Assembly (NCBI GenBank): GCA_903879915.1
Contig: CAIRNJ010000072.1
Span: 1-61,860, forward strand
From: an uncultured Elusimicrobia bacterium
Lineage (GTDB): Bacteria; Elusimicrobiota; Elusimicrobia; Elusimicrobiales; UBA9959
DNA length: 61,860 nucleotides
Direction of reading: 5' to 3'
The number at the start of each line of letters is the position of its first letter. The stretch's first letter is position 1. The notes beneath the pieces were generated by a model that saw only the letters and a list, made by a program, of their open reading frames with translations, was not told where the DNA came from and ran no database searches. Shown in pieces: positions 15,818 through 23,405 of the stretch. The position numbers and the translations under genes are program-made.

Positions 15818-16828
15818 TTAAAACCCCGGCAGGCCGCGGCGGATAACTTCGGAGTACTCCGGCCCCGTGCCGGCGGCCCGGCTGCGGGCGTTGATATGGC
15901 TGCGCCGCCTGAGTTCGGCCAGCGGCAGGGTGCGGTCCACCACGCCCAGCTCGTACACCATCTCGTCTATATGCCCGCTGGCCAGGATGCGCCAGTCGAA
16001 CTTCAGCTTCGGATAGTAGGGAAAGATATGCCTCCAGATGTCGGTGGTGCAGTTGGCGGTGAGGGCGTTGTACCACTGCGGCTTTTCCTTGAGCCTGTTC
16101 ATGCCGCGCAGGTAATCCAGGAACACCAGGCGGATAAGCTCCGGCCGCGCCTTGAGGTGGTAAAGATAGACCTCCTCGCCTTTGCGGTAATTGGCGCGCA
16201 GCCGCACCAGGTCGCGCTCGTCGCCAGCCACGTAGGTGAGCTCGTACTGCTTGAAAAAACCTTTCACGGCGGAATACTCCTCGCCTTTCTTCTTGCGGGT
16301 CTCTATGGAGAAGCAGACGTACCGGCCGCCGCCGAACCCGAAGCTGAGCATGGCGTGCGCGATATGGGGCAGCCCCCAGTCCACCAGGAACAGGTCCATG
16401 CTGCGCAGCGCCGCCAGCTTAAAAACGCCGTCGTAATGCCTTACCGTGTAATCCTTTTCGGTGCGGTAGTCGCAGTTGCGGAGATCGTGGATGGTGACGC
16501 TGCCGGGGCCCAGCTCGGCGTAGGGCAGCACAGCCACGTCGGCCCCCCAGTCCCGGGCGTTGCTGGGCGGCAGCGCCAGCCAGCCCGCCAGCAGCAGCGC
16601 GAACAGCGCCGCGAAACAGGCCGCCTTGCGGCCGCCGGCGCGCGGCACCAGCACGCTGGCCAGCGCCAGCGCCGTGAAAGCCGCCGCCGCCGCGTAGCGC
16701 GGGCCCGCCGGGAAGGCGGAGCAGACTATGGCCAGCACGCCCCAGCACGCGAGCGCCAGGAAGACCAGCCAGGCCAGGGCAGTTTTAAGCCGCGCGGAGT
16801 ACGGGTGTTTGTTGATCATGTAAATCAA
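15818..16828 (-). CDS. DUF4105 membrane protein (Lnb N-terminal domain type)
   Basis: 336 residues. Three hydrophobic helices in the first 95 residues are followed by a periplasmic DUF4105 domain. Family marks seen are FSIETRKKKGEEYSAVKGFF, YNALTANCTTDIWRHI (the likely catalytic Cys) and ILASGHIDEMVYELG. The domain resembles the N-terminal part of lacto-N-biosidase LnbX and may be a cysteine hydrolase. A TTG at 16828 has GGAG seven bases upstream; the ATG at 16819 is the alternative start. It lies between psuG and the retropepsin-like gene. Confidence 0.82.
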   Translation of the reverse strand: MIYMINKHPYSARLKTALAWLVFLALACWGVLAIVCSAFPAGPRYAAAAAFTALALASVLVPRAGGRKAACFAALFALLLAGWLALPPSNARDWGADVAVLPYAELGPGSVTIHDLRNCDYRTEKDYTVRHYDGVFKLAALRSMDLFLVDWGLPHIAHAMLSFGFGGGRYVCFSIETRKKKGEEYSAVKGFFKQYELTYVAGDERDLVRLRANYRKGEEVYLYHLKARPELIRLVFLDYLRGMNRLKEKPQWYNALTANCTTDIWRHIFPYYPKLKFDWRILASGHIDEMVYELGVVDRTLPLAELRRRSHINARSRAAGTGPEYSEVIRRGLPGF

Positions 16829-16846
16829 GGCTTTGCTCCGGACTGC

Positions 16847-17764
16847 CTAGCGCCGCAGGGCGCAGGCTATGGCGGCCGCCAGCGCGGCGTTGTTCTTGAT
16901 AAGGGCGATATTGGTCTCCAGCGACCGGCCGCCGGTAACGTGGGCTATCTTCTCCAGCAGGTACGGCGTTATGCGCTTGCCGGTTACGCCCAGTTTCGCG
17001 GCTTCGGCCAGCGCCAGGGCGATGGCGTCGTTTATCAGCTTCGGGTCCGCCTCGAATTCGGCCGGCACGGGGTTGGCTATCACCGCGCCGCCGGCCAGTC
17101 CCAGGTCCCACTTGGCCCTGAGCGCCAGCGCTATCTCCGCCGGGGTGTCGCAGCGGCATTCGGCCCTGAAGCCGGAGCCCCGCGCGTAAAAAGCCGGGAA
17201 CTCGTCGGCGCCGTAGGTGAGAACCGGCACGCCCAGCGTTTCCAGCAGCTCCAGCGTAAGCCCGATGTCAAGGATGGCCTTCACGCCGGCGCAGACCACC
17301 GCCACGCTGGTGCGCGCGAGCTCAGAAAGGTCGGCCGAAATATCGAAACTGGCCTGCGCGCCGCGGTGCGCGCCGCCTATGCCGCCGGTGGCGAAAACCT
17401 CTATGCCGGCCAACTGCGCGGCTATCATGGTGCCCGCCACCGTAGTGGCGCCTGTCGTCCGCTTCGCCAGCGCGGCGGGCAGGTCCCGGCGCGAAACTTT
17501 CAGCGCGCCCTGCCCTTTCCTGCCCAGGTCGTCTATCTGCGCCCGGGCGAGGCCGATATTTATTTTGCCGTCCAGGATGGCTATGGTGGCGGGAACGGCG
17601 CCGCCGGCGCGCACCACGTCCTCCACCGCCAGCGCCGTCCTGACGTTCTCCGGGTACGGCATGCCGTGGCTGATTATGGTGGACTCCAGCGCCACCAGCG
17701 GCCGGCCGTTTTGACGGGCGGAGCCGGCTTCGGCGCTGAAAACCACGTATTTTTCAAGGTCCAT
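16847..17764 (-). CDS. psuG: Pseudouridine-5'-phosphate glycosidase
   Basis: 305 residues, full length for the IndA/PsuG family. It breaks the C-C bond of pseudouridine 5'-phosphate, giving uracil and ribose 5-phosphate, and needs a divalent metal. Visible family blocks: ALESTIISHGMPYPEN, KVSRRDL, TTVAGTMIAA, VFATGGIGGAHRG, and CDTPAEIA near 180. The preceding gene is a PfkB kinase of the PsuK type and the one before that is BtpA-like, so the operon degrades pseudouridine. It ends 18 bp before the DUF4105 gene start. Confidence 0.95.
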   Translation of the reverse strand: MDLEKYVVFSAEAGSARQNGRPLVALESTIISHGMPYPENVRTALAVEDVVRAGGAVPATIAILDGKINIGLARAQIDDLGRKGQGALKVSRRDLPAALAKRTTGATTVAGTMIAAQLAGIEVFATGGIGGAHRGAQASFDISADLSELARTSVAVVCAGVKAILDIGLTLELLETLGVPVLTYGADEFPAFYARGSGFRAECRCDTPAEIALALRAKWDLGLAGGAVIANPVPAEFEADPKLINDAIALALAEAAKLGVTGKRITPYLLEKIAHVTGGRSLETNIALIKNNAALAAAIACALRR

Positions 17765-17789
17765 GAAATTCTCCTTACCCGCCGGGCGC

Positions 17790-18683
17790 TCAGGCTTTAA
17801 AAACCGCGGCCGAAACGGCTTCGCTCACGGAGGCCGCGCTGCGGCAGGTGAGGGCCGCGGCGGCCAGGCCCGCGCGCGCGCAGCGCCCGGGCTCCAGGCC
17901 TTTGAGCAGGCCCAGGTAGAACGCCGCGAACAGCGCGTCCCCCGCCCCGGTCACGTTGGCGGCCTTCACTTTCGGCGCCGGGAAATGGCCTTCGAAGCCG
18001 GGCGCCAGCACGTAGACGCCGCCGGAACCCAGCGATACCAGCACATTGCGGGCGCCGCGCCGCGCTATGCGCCGGGCGCAGGTTTTTACGTCGGCCAGGG
18101 ACGCGCAGCGGCGCCCGGCCAGCAGCCCGGCCTCGGTCATATTGGGCTTGATAAGATCGCACCCGGCCAGCGCGCCGGCCAGCCGCAGCGACTTCTCGTC
18201 CGAGACCGGCTCCAGCGCGTACCTTAACCCGGCGCGCGCGCACAGCCGGGCCAGGTGCTTTATCGCGGCGGCGCTGAAATTGGCGTCTATCACCGCGGCG
18301 TCGAAGGCCGCCAGGTCCAGGCGCAGGGCGTCAATTTGCGCGGGCTTCACTTTTTCCGCGGCCATGTCGCAGTAGCCGGTAAGCAGGGCGCCGTCGGGCT
18401 CCAGCGCCGCCACGTAAACGCCGGTGCCGGGCGTAGCGATGGGCCTGGCGGCCACGCCGCGCCGCCGCAGGTTGGCCTTAAGGTAAGCGCCCCACTGGTC
18501 GTCGGCCAGCGGCGCCGCCAGCGTTACGCGGCAGCCCAGCCCGGCGAGGTTCACCGCGATGTTGGCCCCCACGCCGCCGGCGCTGAACAGCACTTCGGCG
18601 TCCACGGAAGTGCGGGCGCGCGGCGCGCCGCGCGGGCGGGCGGTGATATCGAAGTTGCAGCCTCCGAAAACTACTATCTTCAT
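17790..18683 (-). CDS. psuK: PfkB-family kinase, probable pseudouridine kinase
   Basis: 297 residues. PfkB marks are the N-terminal FGGCNFDI, FSAGGVGANIAVNLAGLG (about 37-54), and the C-terminal VTGAGDALFAAF with the catalytic Asp. Its place beside psuG indicates that it phosphorylates pseudouridine at the 5' position. The ATG at 18683 overlaps the stop of the BtpA-like gene (ATGA), so the two are translationally coupled; 25 bp separate it from psuG. The substrate is inferred from context. Confidence 0.88.
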   Translation of the reverse strand: MKIVVFGGCNFDITARPRGAPRARTSVDAEVLFSAGGVGANIAVNLAGLGCRVTLAAPLADDQWGAYLKANLRRRGVAARPIATPGTGVYVAALEPDGALLTGYCDMAAEKVKPAQIDALRLDLAAFDAAVIDANFSAAAIKHLARLCARAGLRYALEPVSDEKSLRLAGALAGCDLIKPNMTEAGLLAGRRCASLADVKTCARRIARRGARNVLVSLGSGGVYVLAPGFEGHFPAPKVKAANVTGAGDALFAAFYLGLLKGLEPGRCARAGLAAAALTCRSAASVSEAVSAAVFKA

Positions 18684-19480
18684 TTTTTGAGGCCGGCCGC
18701 TTTTTTCATGAAAGCCGCCACGCGGGCGGGGTCCAGCGGGCTCTGCCAACGCCCGTCGGTCTTGAAATACGAGCCCACTATCAGCGCGTCGGCGGCCGCA
18801 AGGTAGCGGCCGAGGTTCGCCAAAGTAACGCCGGAGCCCACCAGCACCGGGATGGCTACGGCGGCCTTCACGGCGCGCACCTCGGCGGGCGAAGCCTCGG
18901 CGCCGGTATGGGCTCCGGTCACTATCACGCCGTCGCTCAGGAAGAATTCCGCGGCTTTGGCCGTTTCGGCTATGCTTACGTCGGCGGTCACGGCGTGGGA
19001 GGAATGTTTTTTCTTGATGTCGGTGAAAATATTTATGTGCCCGGCGCCTATCCGCTGGCGGTAGCGCAGCAGCGCCCCGGCGTCGGAGTTCATGGTGCCC
19101 TCGTCCGCCACGTGGGAGAAAACGAAGCCTTCGGCCCGGATGAAATCCAGCCCGGCGGCGGCGGCCGCCGCCAGCGCCTGCACGTTCGCGCCGGCCAGGA
19201 TCTGGATGCCGCAGGGCAGGCCGGAGACGCGCTTCACCTCGTGGCCCAGTACGGCCATGGCGGCGGTTATTTCGTGGCCGGCGTCGCGGTTGAGGTACGG
19301 CACGTCGTGCATGTTCTCTATGGCCAGCATGTCCGCGCCGGCGTCGCGGTAGACGCGCGCCTCCAGCAGGGCTTTTTTCTTCACCGCGGCGAAGCTCCCC
19401 CCGTAGCGCGGCGCGCCGGGCAGGGCCCCGACGTGGATCATGCCTATGATGGTTTTTTTGCCGCTCAGGATGTTGGGCAC
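18680..19480 (-). CDS. BtpA/SgcQ-family TIM-barrel protein
   Basis: 266 residues. The N-terminal IIGMIHVGALPGAP and later AIENMHDVPY, FIRAEGFVFSHVADEG and VLVGSGVTLANL are the BtpA blocks. The family is a TIM barrel named for a photosystem I assembly factor in cyanobacteria and also includes SgcQ of a sugar operon; the enzymatic activity is not known. Here it is the first gene of the psuK-psuG operon and overlaps psuK by 4 bp, so it probably acts on a pseudouridine-related or ribose-phosphate compound. Start is GTG at 19480 with AAGGAG seven bases upstream. Confidence 0.9.
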   Translation of the reverse strand: MPNILSGKKTIIGMIHVGALPGAPRYGGSFAAVKKKALLEARVYRDAGADMLAIENMHDVPYLNRDAGHEITAAMAVLGHEVKRVSGLPCGIQILAGANVQALAAAAAAGLDFIRAEGFVFSHVADEGTMNSDAGALLRYRQRIGAGHINIFTDIKKKHSSHAVTADVSIAETAKAAEFFLSDGVIVTGAHTGAEASPAEVRAVKAAVAIPVLVGSGVTLANLGRYLAAADALIVGSYFKTDGRWQSPLDPARVAAFMKKAAGLKK

Positions 19481-19538
19481 GGTGCGCTCCTTGTACCGGA
19501 TCGTTCAGCTCCGCGCGGCCGGGCCGCCGGGCGGCGGC

Positions 19539-19979
19539 TCAGGTGTGGCTGGCCGCCGAAAGGGAATACAGCCGCCGCCGGGCCATCTCTTCTATCCGGG
19601 CCTGAAGCTCGGAGTGTTTGGCCAGCAGCGCCTTGAAATCCTCCACCACTATGCGCGCCACTTCGCAGGGGCCCTCGGCCACGATGGACGCCGACCTGCG
19701 GGCGGTTACCAGGAAGCCGATCTCGCCGAACAGGTCGCCCGGCCCGAGCTGCGCCACCTCTTTGGACATGACGAGCCAGCGCGCCTGGCGCACCGACAGC
19801 TTGCCTTTCAGCGCCACGTAAACGTTCGTGCCGGTCTCGCCTTCCTTCATGAGCACCGCTTCGGGCTCGTACGCGCAGACGGTCAGCGACCGCAGCGTCT
19901 CCTCCACCTCGGAAGTAAGCAGCCCGAATGTTTTCGCGAGCACCTTCAGGTCCGCGTGTACGGCTTTTCGTTCAGTCAT
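19539..19979 (-). CDS. Stand-alone cyclic-nucleotide-binding-domain protein
   Basis: 146 residues made of one cNMP-binding beta barrel (about 25-125). GDLFGEIGFL with RRSASIVA is the phosphate-binding cassette, including the conserved Glu and Arg-Arg-Ser-Ala. There is no C-terminal helix-turn-helix, so it is not a CRP-type activator. It may sense cAMP/cGMP or act as a regulatory subunit. It stands alone, 58 bp downstream of BtpA in map order, and has the shared upstream motif at 20037-20054. Confidence 0.85.
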   Translation of the reverse strand: MTERKAVHADLKVLAKTFGLLTSEVEETLRSLTVCAYEPEAVLMKEGETGTNVYVALKGKLSVRQARWLVMSKEVAQLGPGDLFGEIGFLVTARRSASIVAEGPCEVARIVVEDFKALLAKHSELQARIEEMARRRLYSLSAASHT

Positions 19980-20036
19980 ATTATCCCCTCCCCCCTGTAC
20001 CCGACCCCCGCCCGCCGGCCCTAAAAGCCCGGCAGG

Positions 20037-20054
20037 CTTATAATATAATACTTT
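20037..20054 (-). promoter_or_regulatory. Shared 18-bp AT motif, copy 1 (probable promoter)
   Basis: Plus strand reads CTTATAATATAATACTTT. Near-identical copies occur at 31443-31460 and 47606-47622, each 32-57 bp upstream of a minus-strand gene. On the minus strand it offers a -10 such as TATTAT. It is an island of AT in very GC-rich DNA. Confidence 0.45.
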
Positions 20055-20087
20055 CCGGGCGCCCGGAAAGGCGCGCCGCGCGCGGGC

Positions 20088-20645
20088 CTAGAACTGCACC
20101 TGGGGCGCCTGCTGCGCCGCTTTGTCGCCCGCGAAGTAATTCTCGGCTTTCTTGAACCCGAACAGCCCGGCCACCAGGTTCGTCGGGAAGCCGCGCACGG
20201 TCACGTTGTAGGCGTTCACCGTTTCGTTGTAGCGCATCCTTTCCACCGAGATGCGGTTCTCGGTGCCGGCCAGCTCGTCCATCAGCCGTATGAAATTCTC
20301 GTTGGCTTTAAGCTGGGGATACTGCTCCACCACCACCATCAGGCGGCTCAGCGCCGACTCCAGGCCGCCGGCCGCGGCCATCTGCTGGCTCTGGGTCTTG
20401 GCCTCGCCCCACTGGCTGCGCAGGCGGGTGATCTCGGTGAGCACGTCTTTTTCATGCTTGGCGTAGCCTTTCACGGTGTTGACCAGGTTGGGGATGAGGT
20501 CGTAGCGCCGCTGCAGCACGGTCTGCACCTGGCTCCACGCCGCGGGCACGGCTTCGGAATAGTTTACCAGCCTGTTATAGACCGAACCCGCCCACAGCCC
20601 GACTATCAATACGACTCCGAGCGCTATCAGCAGACCTTTTTTCAT
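20088..20645 (-). CDS. lemA: LemA family protein
   Basis: 185 residues, usual length. A single N-terminal membrane helix (LLIALGVVLIVGLWAGSVYN) precedes the long helical bundle with the family block AWSQVQTVLQRRYDLIPNLV and later NENFIRLMDELAGTENRIS. The protein is anchored in the inner membrane; its role is unknown but it commonly pairs with TPM-domain proteins, as here. AAAGGAG precedes the ATG. It is the last gene of the run starting near 23189. Confidence 0.95.
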   Translation of the reverse strand: MKKGLLIALGVVLIVGLWAGSVYNRLVNYSEAVPAAWSQVQTVLQRRYDLIPNLVNTVKGYAKHEKDVLTEITRLRSQWGEAKTQSQQMAAAGGLESALSRLMVVVEQYPQLKANENFIRLMDELAGTENRISVERMRYNETVNAYNVTVRGFPTNLVAGLFGFKKAENYFAGDKAAQQAPQVQF

Positions 20646-20655
20646 AGTTTCTCCT

Positions 20656-21396
20656 TTAAGCAGCCGTTCCCGCCGTTCTGTTCTCCGCGCGCTGCAGCCA
20701 GGCGTCCACGGCGTCGGTAACGCCCTGCACCGCCGCCATGTAGCGGCCGAAGATCTGCAGCGAAGTAAGGCCGGCGCGTTTTTTGCCGCCTTTCAAATCC
20801 CAGACCACGGAGAAGATCTCCGTATCGAAGCCGATGTGTTTGGCGAGCGCCGGCAGCACGTCCATTTTTTTCACGGGCGGCGTTTCGCCGTAAAGCCGCA
20901 GCGCCGCCTTGAACAGCGTAAGGAAGGCCGACAAAGAAGAGGCCATGAGCCTGTCCATATCCCTGGGCGAGCCGTTGATCGTCAGGAAGTTCTCCCGCAG
21001 CAGGATAAGCTTGCTTTTCAGCTCGCGCTCCAGCTCCAGCCTGAGCAGGGCGGGGTCGATGGCCATCTCCGCGAAGGGATCGGCCCCGTGCAGCACCCTG
21101 TGCGTCTGTTTGATGTCCGAGAACTCCACCGGGAAGACGTCGGCCGACCGCAGCAGGTTCTCGCGGGCGAACATAAGCGGGGCGTGGTTGCCGTCCCGGC
21201 CCCAGCGCGAGCACACGCCGGTCAGGGCCAGCAGGTCCTCCATGGCCACGCGCTCCATCACCACCCGCACGTTATAGTCGGAGGTCTTCACCGCGTCGCC
21301 GGCCACCGAAGAGCCGTACAGCACCACCGAGTAAAGGTTGTCCCCGCAGATCTTCCTGAGCAGGTCCGTCAAAATTTCAGGTGTCATTTTAGCCAT
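20656..21396 (-). CDS. Nucleotidyltransferase-fold protein with altered active site
   Basis: 246 residues. The N-terminus carries the polymerase-beta-type signature VVLYGSSVAGDAVKTSDYN: the GSS...G motif is intact, but the second metal ligand is changed (D40-Y-N42 instead of DxD). A helical region with HEPN-like character follows (about 100-220). Loss of one catalytic Asp suggests weak or no transferase activity, perhaps a regulatory role. It sits between the TPM gene (8-bp gap; the TPM stop TAG overlaps the GTAGGAGG ribosome site) and lemA (10-bp gap), so coupling to the LemA/TPM pair is likely. Confidence 0.7.
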   Translation of the reverse strand: MAKMTPEILTDLLRKICGDNLYSVVLYGSSVAGDAVKTSDYNVRVVMERVAMEDLLALTGVCSRWGRDGNHAPLMFARENLLRSADVFPVEFSDIKQTHRVLHGADPFAEMAIDPALLRLELERELKSKLILLRENFLTINGSPRDMDRLMASSLSAFLTLFKAALRLYGETPPVKKMDVLPALAKHIGFDTEIFSVVWDLKGGKKRAGLTSLQIFGRYMAAVQGVTDAVDAWLQRAENRTAGTAA

Positions 21397-21404
21397 TTCG
21401 CCTC

Positions 21405-22151
21405 CTACCAGCTTCTCGAACTGCCGCCGCCGCCCGACATGCCCCCGCCGAAGCCCCCGAAACCGCCCCGGCCGAAGCCGCCGCCGCCCCGCGAGTTCAT
21501 GGTGTTAAGAAGGAAGAACATCAGGAACGGGTGGCGGATAAAAAGGATCACCACGAAACCTATCAACAGCAGGCTGAGCAGTTTCTGGCCGGGCGTAAGC
21601 GGCGGCAGGGGGTCCGTACGGCCCTGCGCGGGCCCGGCGGAAAGCTCCGCGCCGCTGTCTTGGGCTATCACCGAAGCGATGGCCAGCGCGCCCTGGGAAA
21701 CGCCGCCGGAATAGTCGCCTTTCCTGAAATAAGGCACCATGTACTTGTCCTGGATGCCTCCGGTCAGGCCGTCGGGCAGGATGCCCTCCAGCCCGTAGCC
21801 CACCTCTATGCGGGCCTTATGGTCCCGCACCGCCACCAGCAGCAGCACGCCGCGGTTGGTGCGCCTGTCCCCCACGCCCCATTTTTTATAGATAGCCGCG
21901 GCGTAGGTCTCGATATCCGCGCCGCCCAAAGTGTTCACCACCAGCACCGCCACCTGGGCCTTGGCCCGGGCGTCGAGCTCGGAGAGCACGCCGTTGAGCT
22001 CCCCGGCCGTCCGGGCGTCCATAACGCCGGCCTCGTCGTTCACGTAAGCCCGCGGGGCCGGCGCGGCCGCGCGCGAGCAGAGCGCGAAAGCGAAAAGGAC
22101 CGCCGCGGTAACGGTCAGCGGGAAAGCCGGGCGGCGCAAGGATTTGATCAT
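21405..22151 (-). CDS. TPM-domain protein (YgcG type)
   Basis: 248 residues. Signal peptide, then a TPM domain (about 38-160) with YVNDEAGVMDARTAGELN and KWGVGDRRTNRGVLLLVA, a membrane helix near residues 195-220 (LLIGFVVILFIRHPFLMFFLL), and a Gly-rich end GGGFGRGGFGGFGGG finishing SSRSW. This layout is the standard partner of LemA. The domain is extracytoplasmic and in some members is a phosphatase; function here is unknown. The start has no strong ribosome site and lies 38 bp after rnhA. Confidence 0.92.
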   Translation of the reverse strand: MIKSLRRPAFPLTVTAAVLFAFALCSRAAAPAPRAYVNDEAGVMDARTAGELNGVLSELDARAKAQVAVLVVNTLGGADIETYAAAIYKKWGVGDRRTNRGVLLLVAVRDHKARIEVGYGLEGILPDGLTGGIQDKYMVPYFRKGDYSGGVSQGALAIASVIAQDSGAELSAGPAQGRTDPLPPLTPGQKLLSLLLIGFVVILFIRHPFLMFFLLNTMNSRGGGGFGRGGFGGFGGGMSGGGGSSRSW

Positions 22152-22189
22152 TTGGTTGAGAGGCTGTACAGCTGCTGCGGCCGGGGGCC

Positions 22190-22915
22190 CTAGACGCCCC
22201 ACTGCTCCAGCAGCGCCCGCTCCTCTTCGGCGGACGCCACTTTCTTGAACCGCGCGCCGGAAACGCCGTGCACGCGCGCCTGGCATTGCGGCCAGGTTAC
22301 GTGGCGCTCCACGAGACCGCCCACGAAGCTGAGGTAGTAGCCGCCTTTTTTCGCGGCCGGCTTGGAAGAATGAGAGGCGCCGCGCGGCGCGGCCTTGTGC
22401 AGGTGATGCGCCTCCGGCTCCAGCAGCGAATAGCCGCAGCCTACGGCGGGGCCGTCGTACAGCGCTATACTCGCGTTGTGGGAGAAAGCCACCGCTATCA
22501 CGTCGCAGCGTTCGTTGAGCTCGTGGCCGGCGTGGCCTTTCACGTGGCCCCAGGCCAGCCGCCCTTTGCGGGCCTGGGCCAGCGCGTCCAGCCGCTCCCA
22601 GAGGTCGCGGTTCATAACGGGCTTCCCGCCGACCGTCAGCCAGTCCTTGCGCTTCCAGGCATGGATCCAGGAGGTGATGCCGTTGATGAGCAGGCCGGAA
22701 TCCGTGTAAAGCTTTACCCGCTCGGGGCGGTCGCGCACGGCCGAGAGCGCCGCTATGGCCCCCAGCATTTCCATGCGGTTGTTGGTGGTGGGCCGCTCGC
22801 CGCCGCCCAGCTCGCGCACCCGGCCTTCGGGGAATAAAATAACGGCGGACCAGCCGCCCGGCCCGGGATTGCCCGAGCAGGCGCCGTCGCTGTAGATGAA
22901 GATAGTCTTATCCAT
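22190..22915 (-). CDS. rnhA: Ribonuclease HI with C-terminal HBD/viroplasmin-like domain
   Basis: 241 residues, against about 155 for plain RNase HI. The catalytic residues are D10 (SDGACSGNPGPGG), E49 (NNRMEML), D72 (YTDSG) and D138 (HELNERCD), with H128 in GHVKGHAGH. It cuts RNA in RNA-DNA hybrids. After a linker of about 40 residues the C-terminus carries YYLSFVGGLVERHVTWPQC and GVSGARFKKV, the hybrid-binding (viroplasmin-like) motif that in most such enzymes is at the N-terminus. It overlaps nothing; the KTSC-like gene ends 19 bp upstream. Confidence 0.9.
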   Translation of the reverse strand: MDKTIFIYSDGACSGNPGPGGWSAVILFPEGRVRELGGGERPTTNNRMEMLGAIAALSAVRDRPERVKLYTDSGLLINGITSWIHAWKRKDWLTVGGKPVMNRDLWERLDALAQARKGRLAWGHVKGHAGHELNERCDVIAVAFSHNASIALYDGPAVGCGYSLLEPEAHHLHKAAPRGASHSSKPAAKKGGYYLSFVGGLVERHVTWPQCQARVHGVSGARFKKVASAEEERALLEQWGV

Positions 22916-22934
22916 CTCCGGAACGCGGAGGCTG

Positions 22935-23189
22935 TTAGCGGATCTTCCTGGCAAAACTTTCTTTAAGATTCGCCTCGATGAAAGTCCCAAGGCCCTTCCC
23001 GGCGATGGCGAGGTCCTTCATTTTCTTTATGTTAAGGGGGCCGGCGCTCTGGTTGGAATAGATATACTTCGCGTGCGAGGTGAACACGATGGTCACGGAA
23101 TCTTTTTCGATCTTATACGTCGCGACCGTGGATTTGCCGCTAAGGTTCTGATATTTTTCCGCCGGAACTTTCAAAGGTTTTTTAGCCAT
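22935..23189 (-). CDS. KTSC-like small protein
   Basis: 84 residues. The core reads VTIVFTSHAKYIYSN followed by MKDLAIAGKGLGTFIEANLK, which matches the shape of the KTSC domain (a short sheet and helices of unknown function, often near nucleic-acid enzymes). It is very basic. ATG 23189 has GAGGATC upstream, with TATAAG (minus, 23209-23214) as a possible -10. First gene of the run that includes rnhA, TPM and lemA. Confidence 0.6.
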   Translation of the reverse strand: MAKKPLKVPAEKYQNLSGKSTVATYKIEKDSVTIVFTSHAKYIYSNQSAGPLNIKKMKDLAIAGKGLGTFIEANLKESFARKIR

Positions 23190-23405
23190 ATTAGTGATCC
23201 TCGTTGTGCTTATACTGTAAAAATCCAAGCGTAAAAAGGTGTCTTGGACCTTTTCCCTGCAAAACCCGGCCAGTGGGTACGGGAGTTTCGGGCTGCACCT
23301 GCTGCCTATGCTATATCTTAACAAATACCGCCCCCCGCAGGGCATAAAAAACGCCAGCCTCGTCGTGGCGGCCGCCCCCCTCCGCACAGGGCATTTTTCC
23401 GCGGC

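Noticed and set aside
15896-17800. 634-codon plus-strand open frame
   Set aside because: Antisense to the DUF4105 and psuG genes. Long shadows are expected at this GC content; the peptide is Arg/Gly/His-rich and has no motif.
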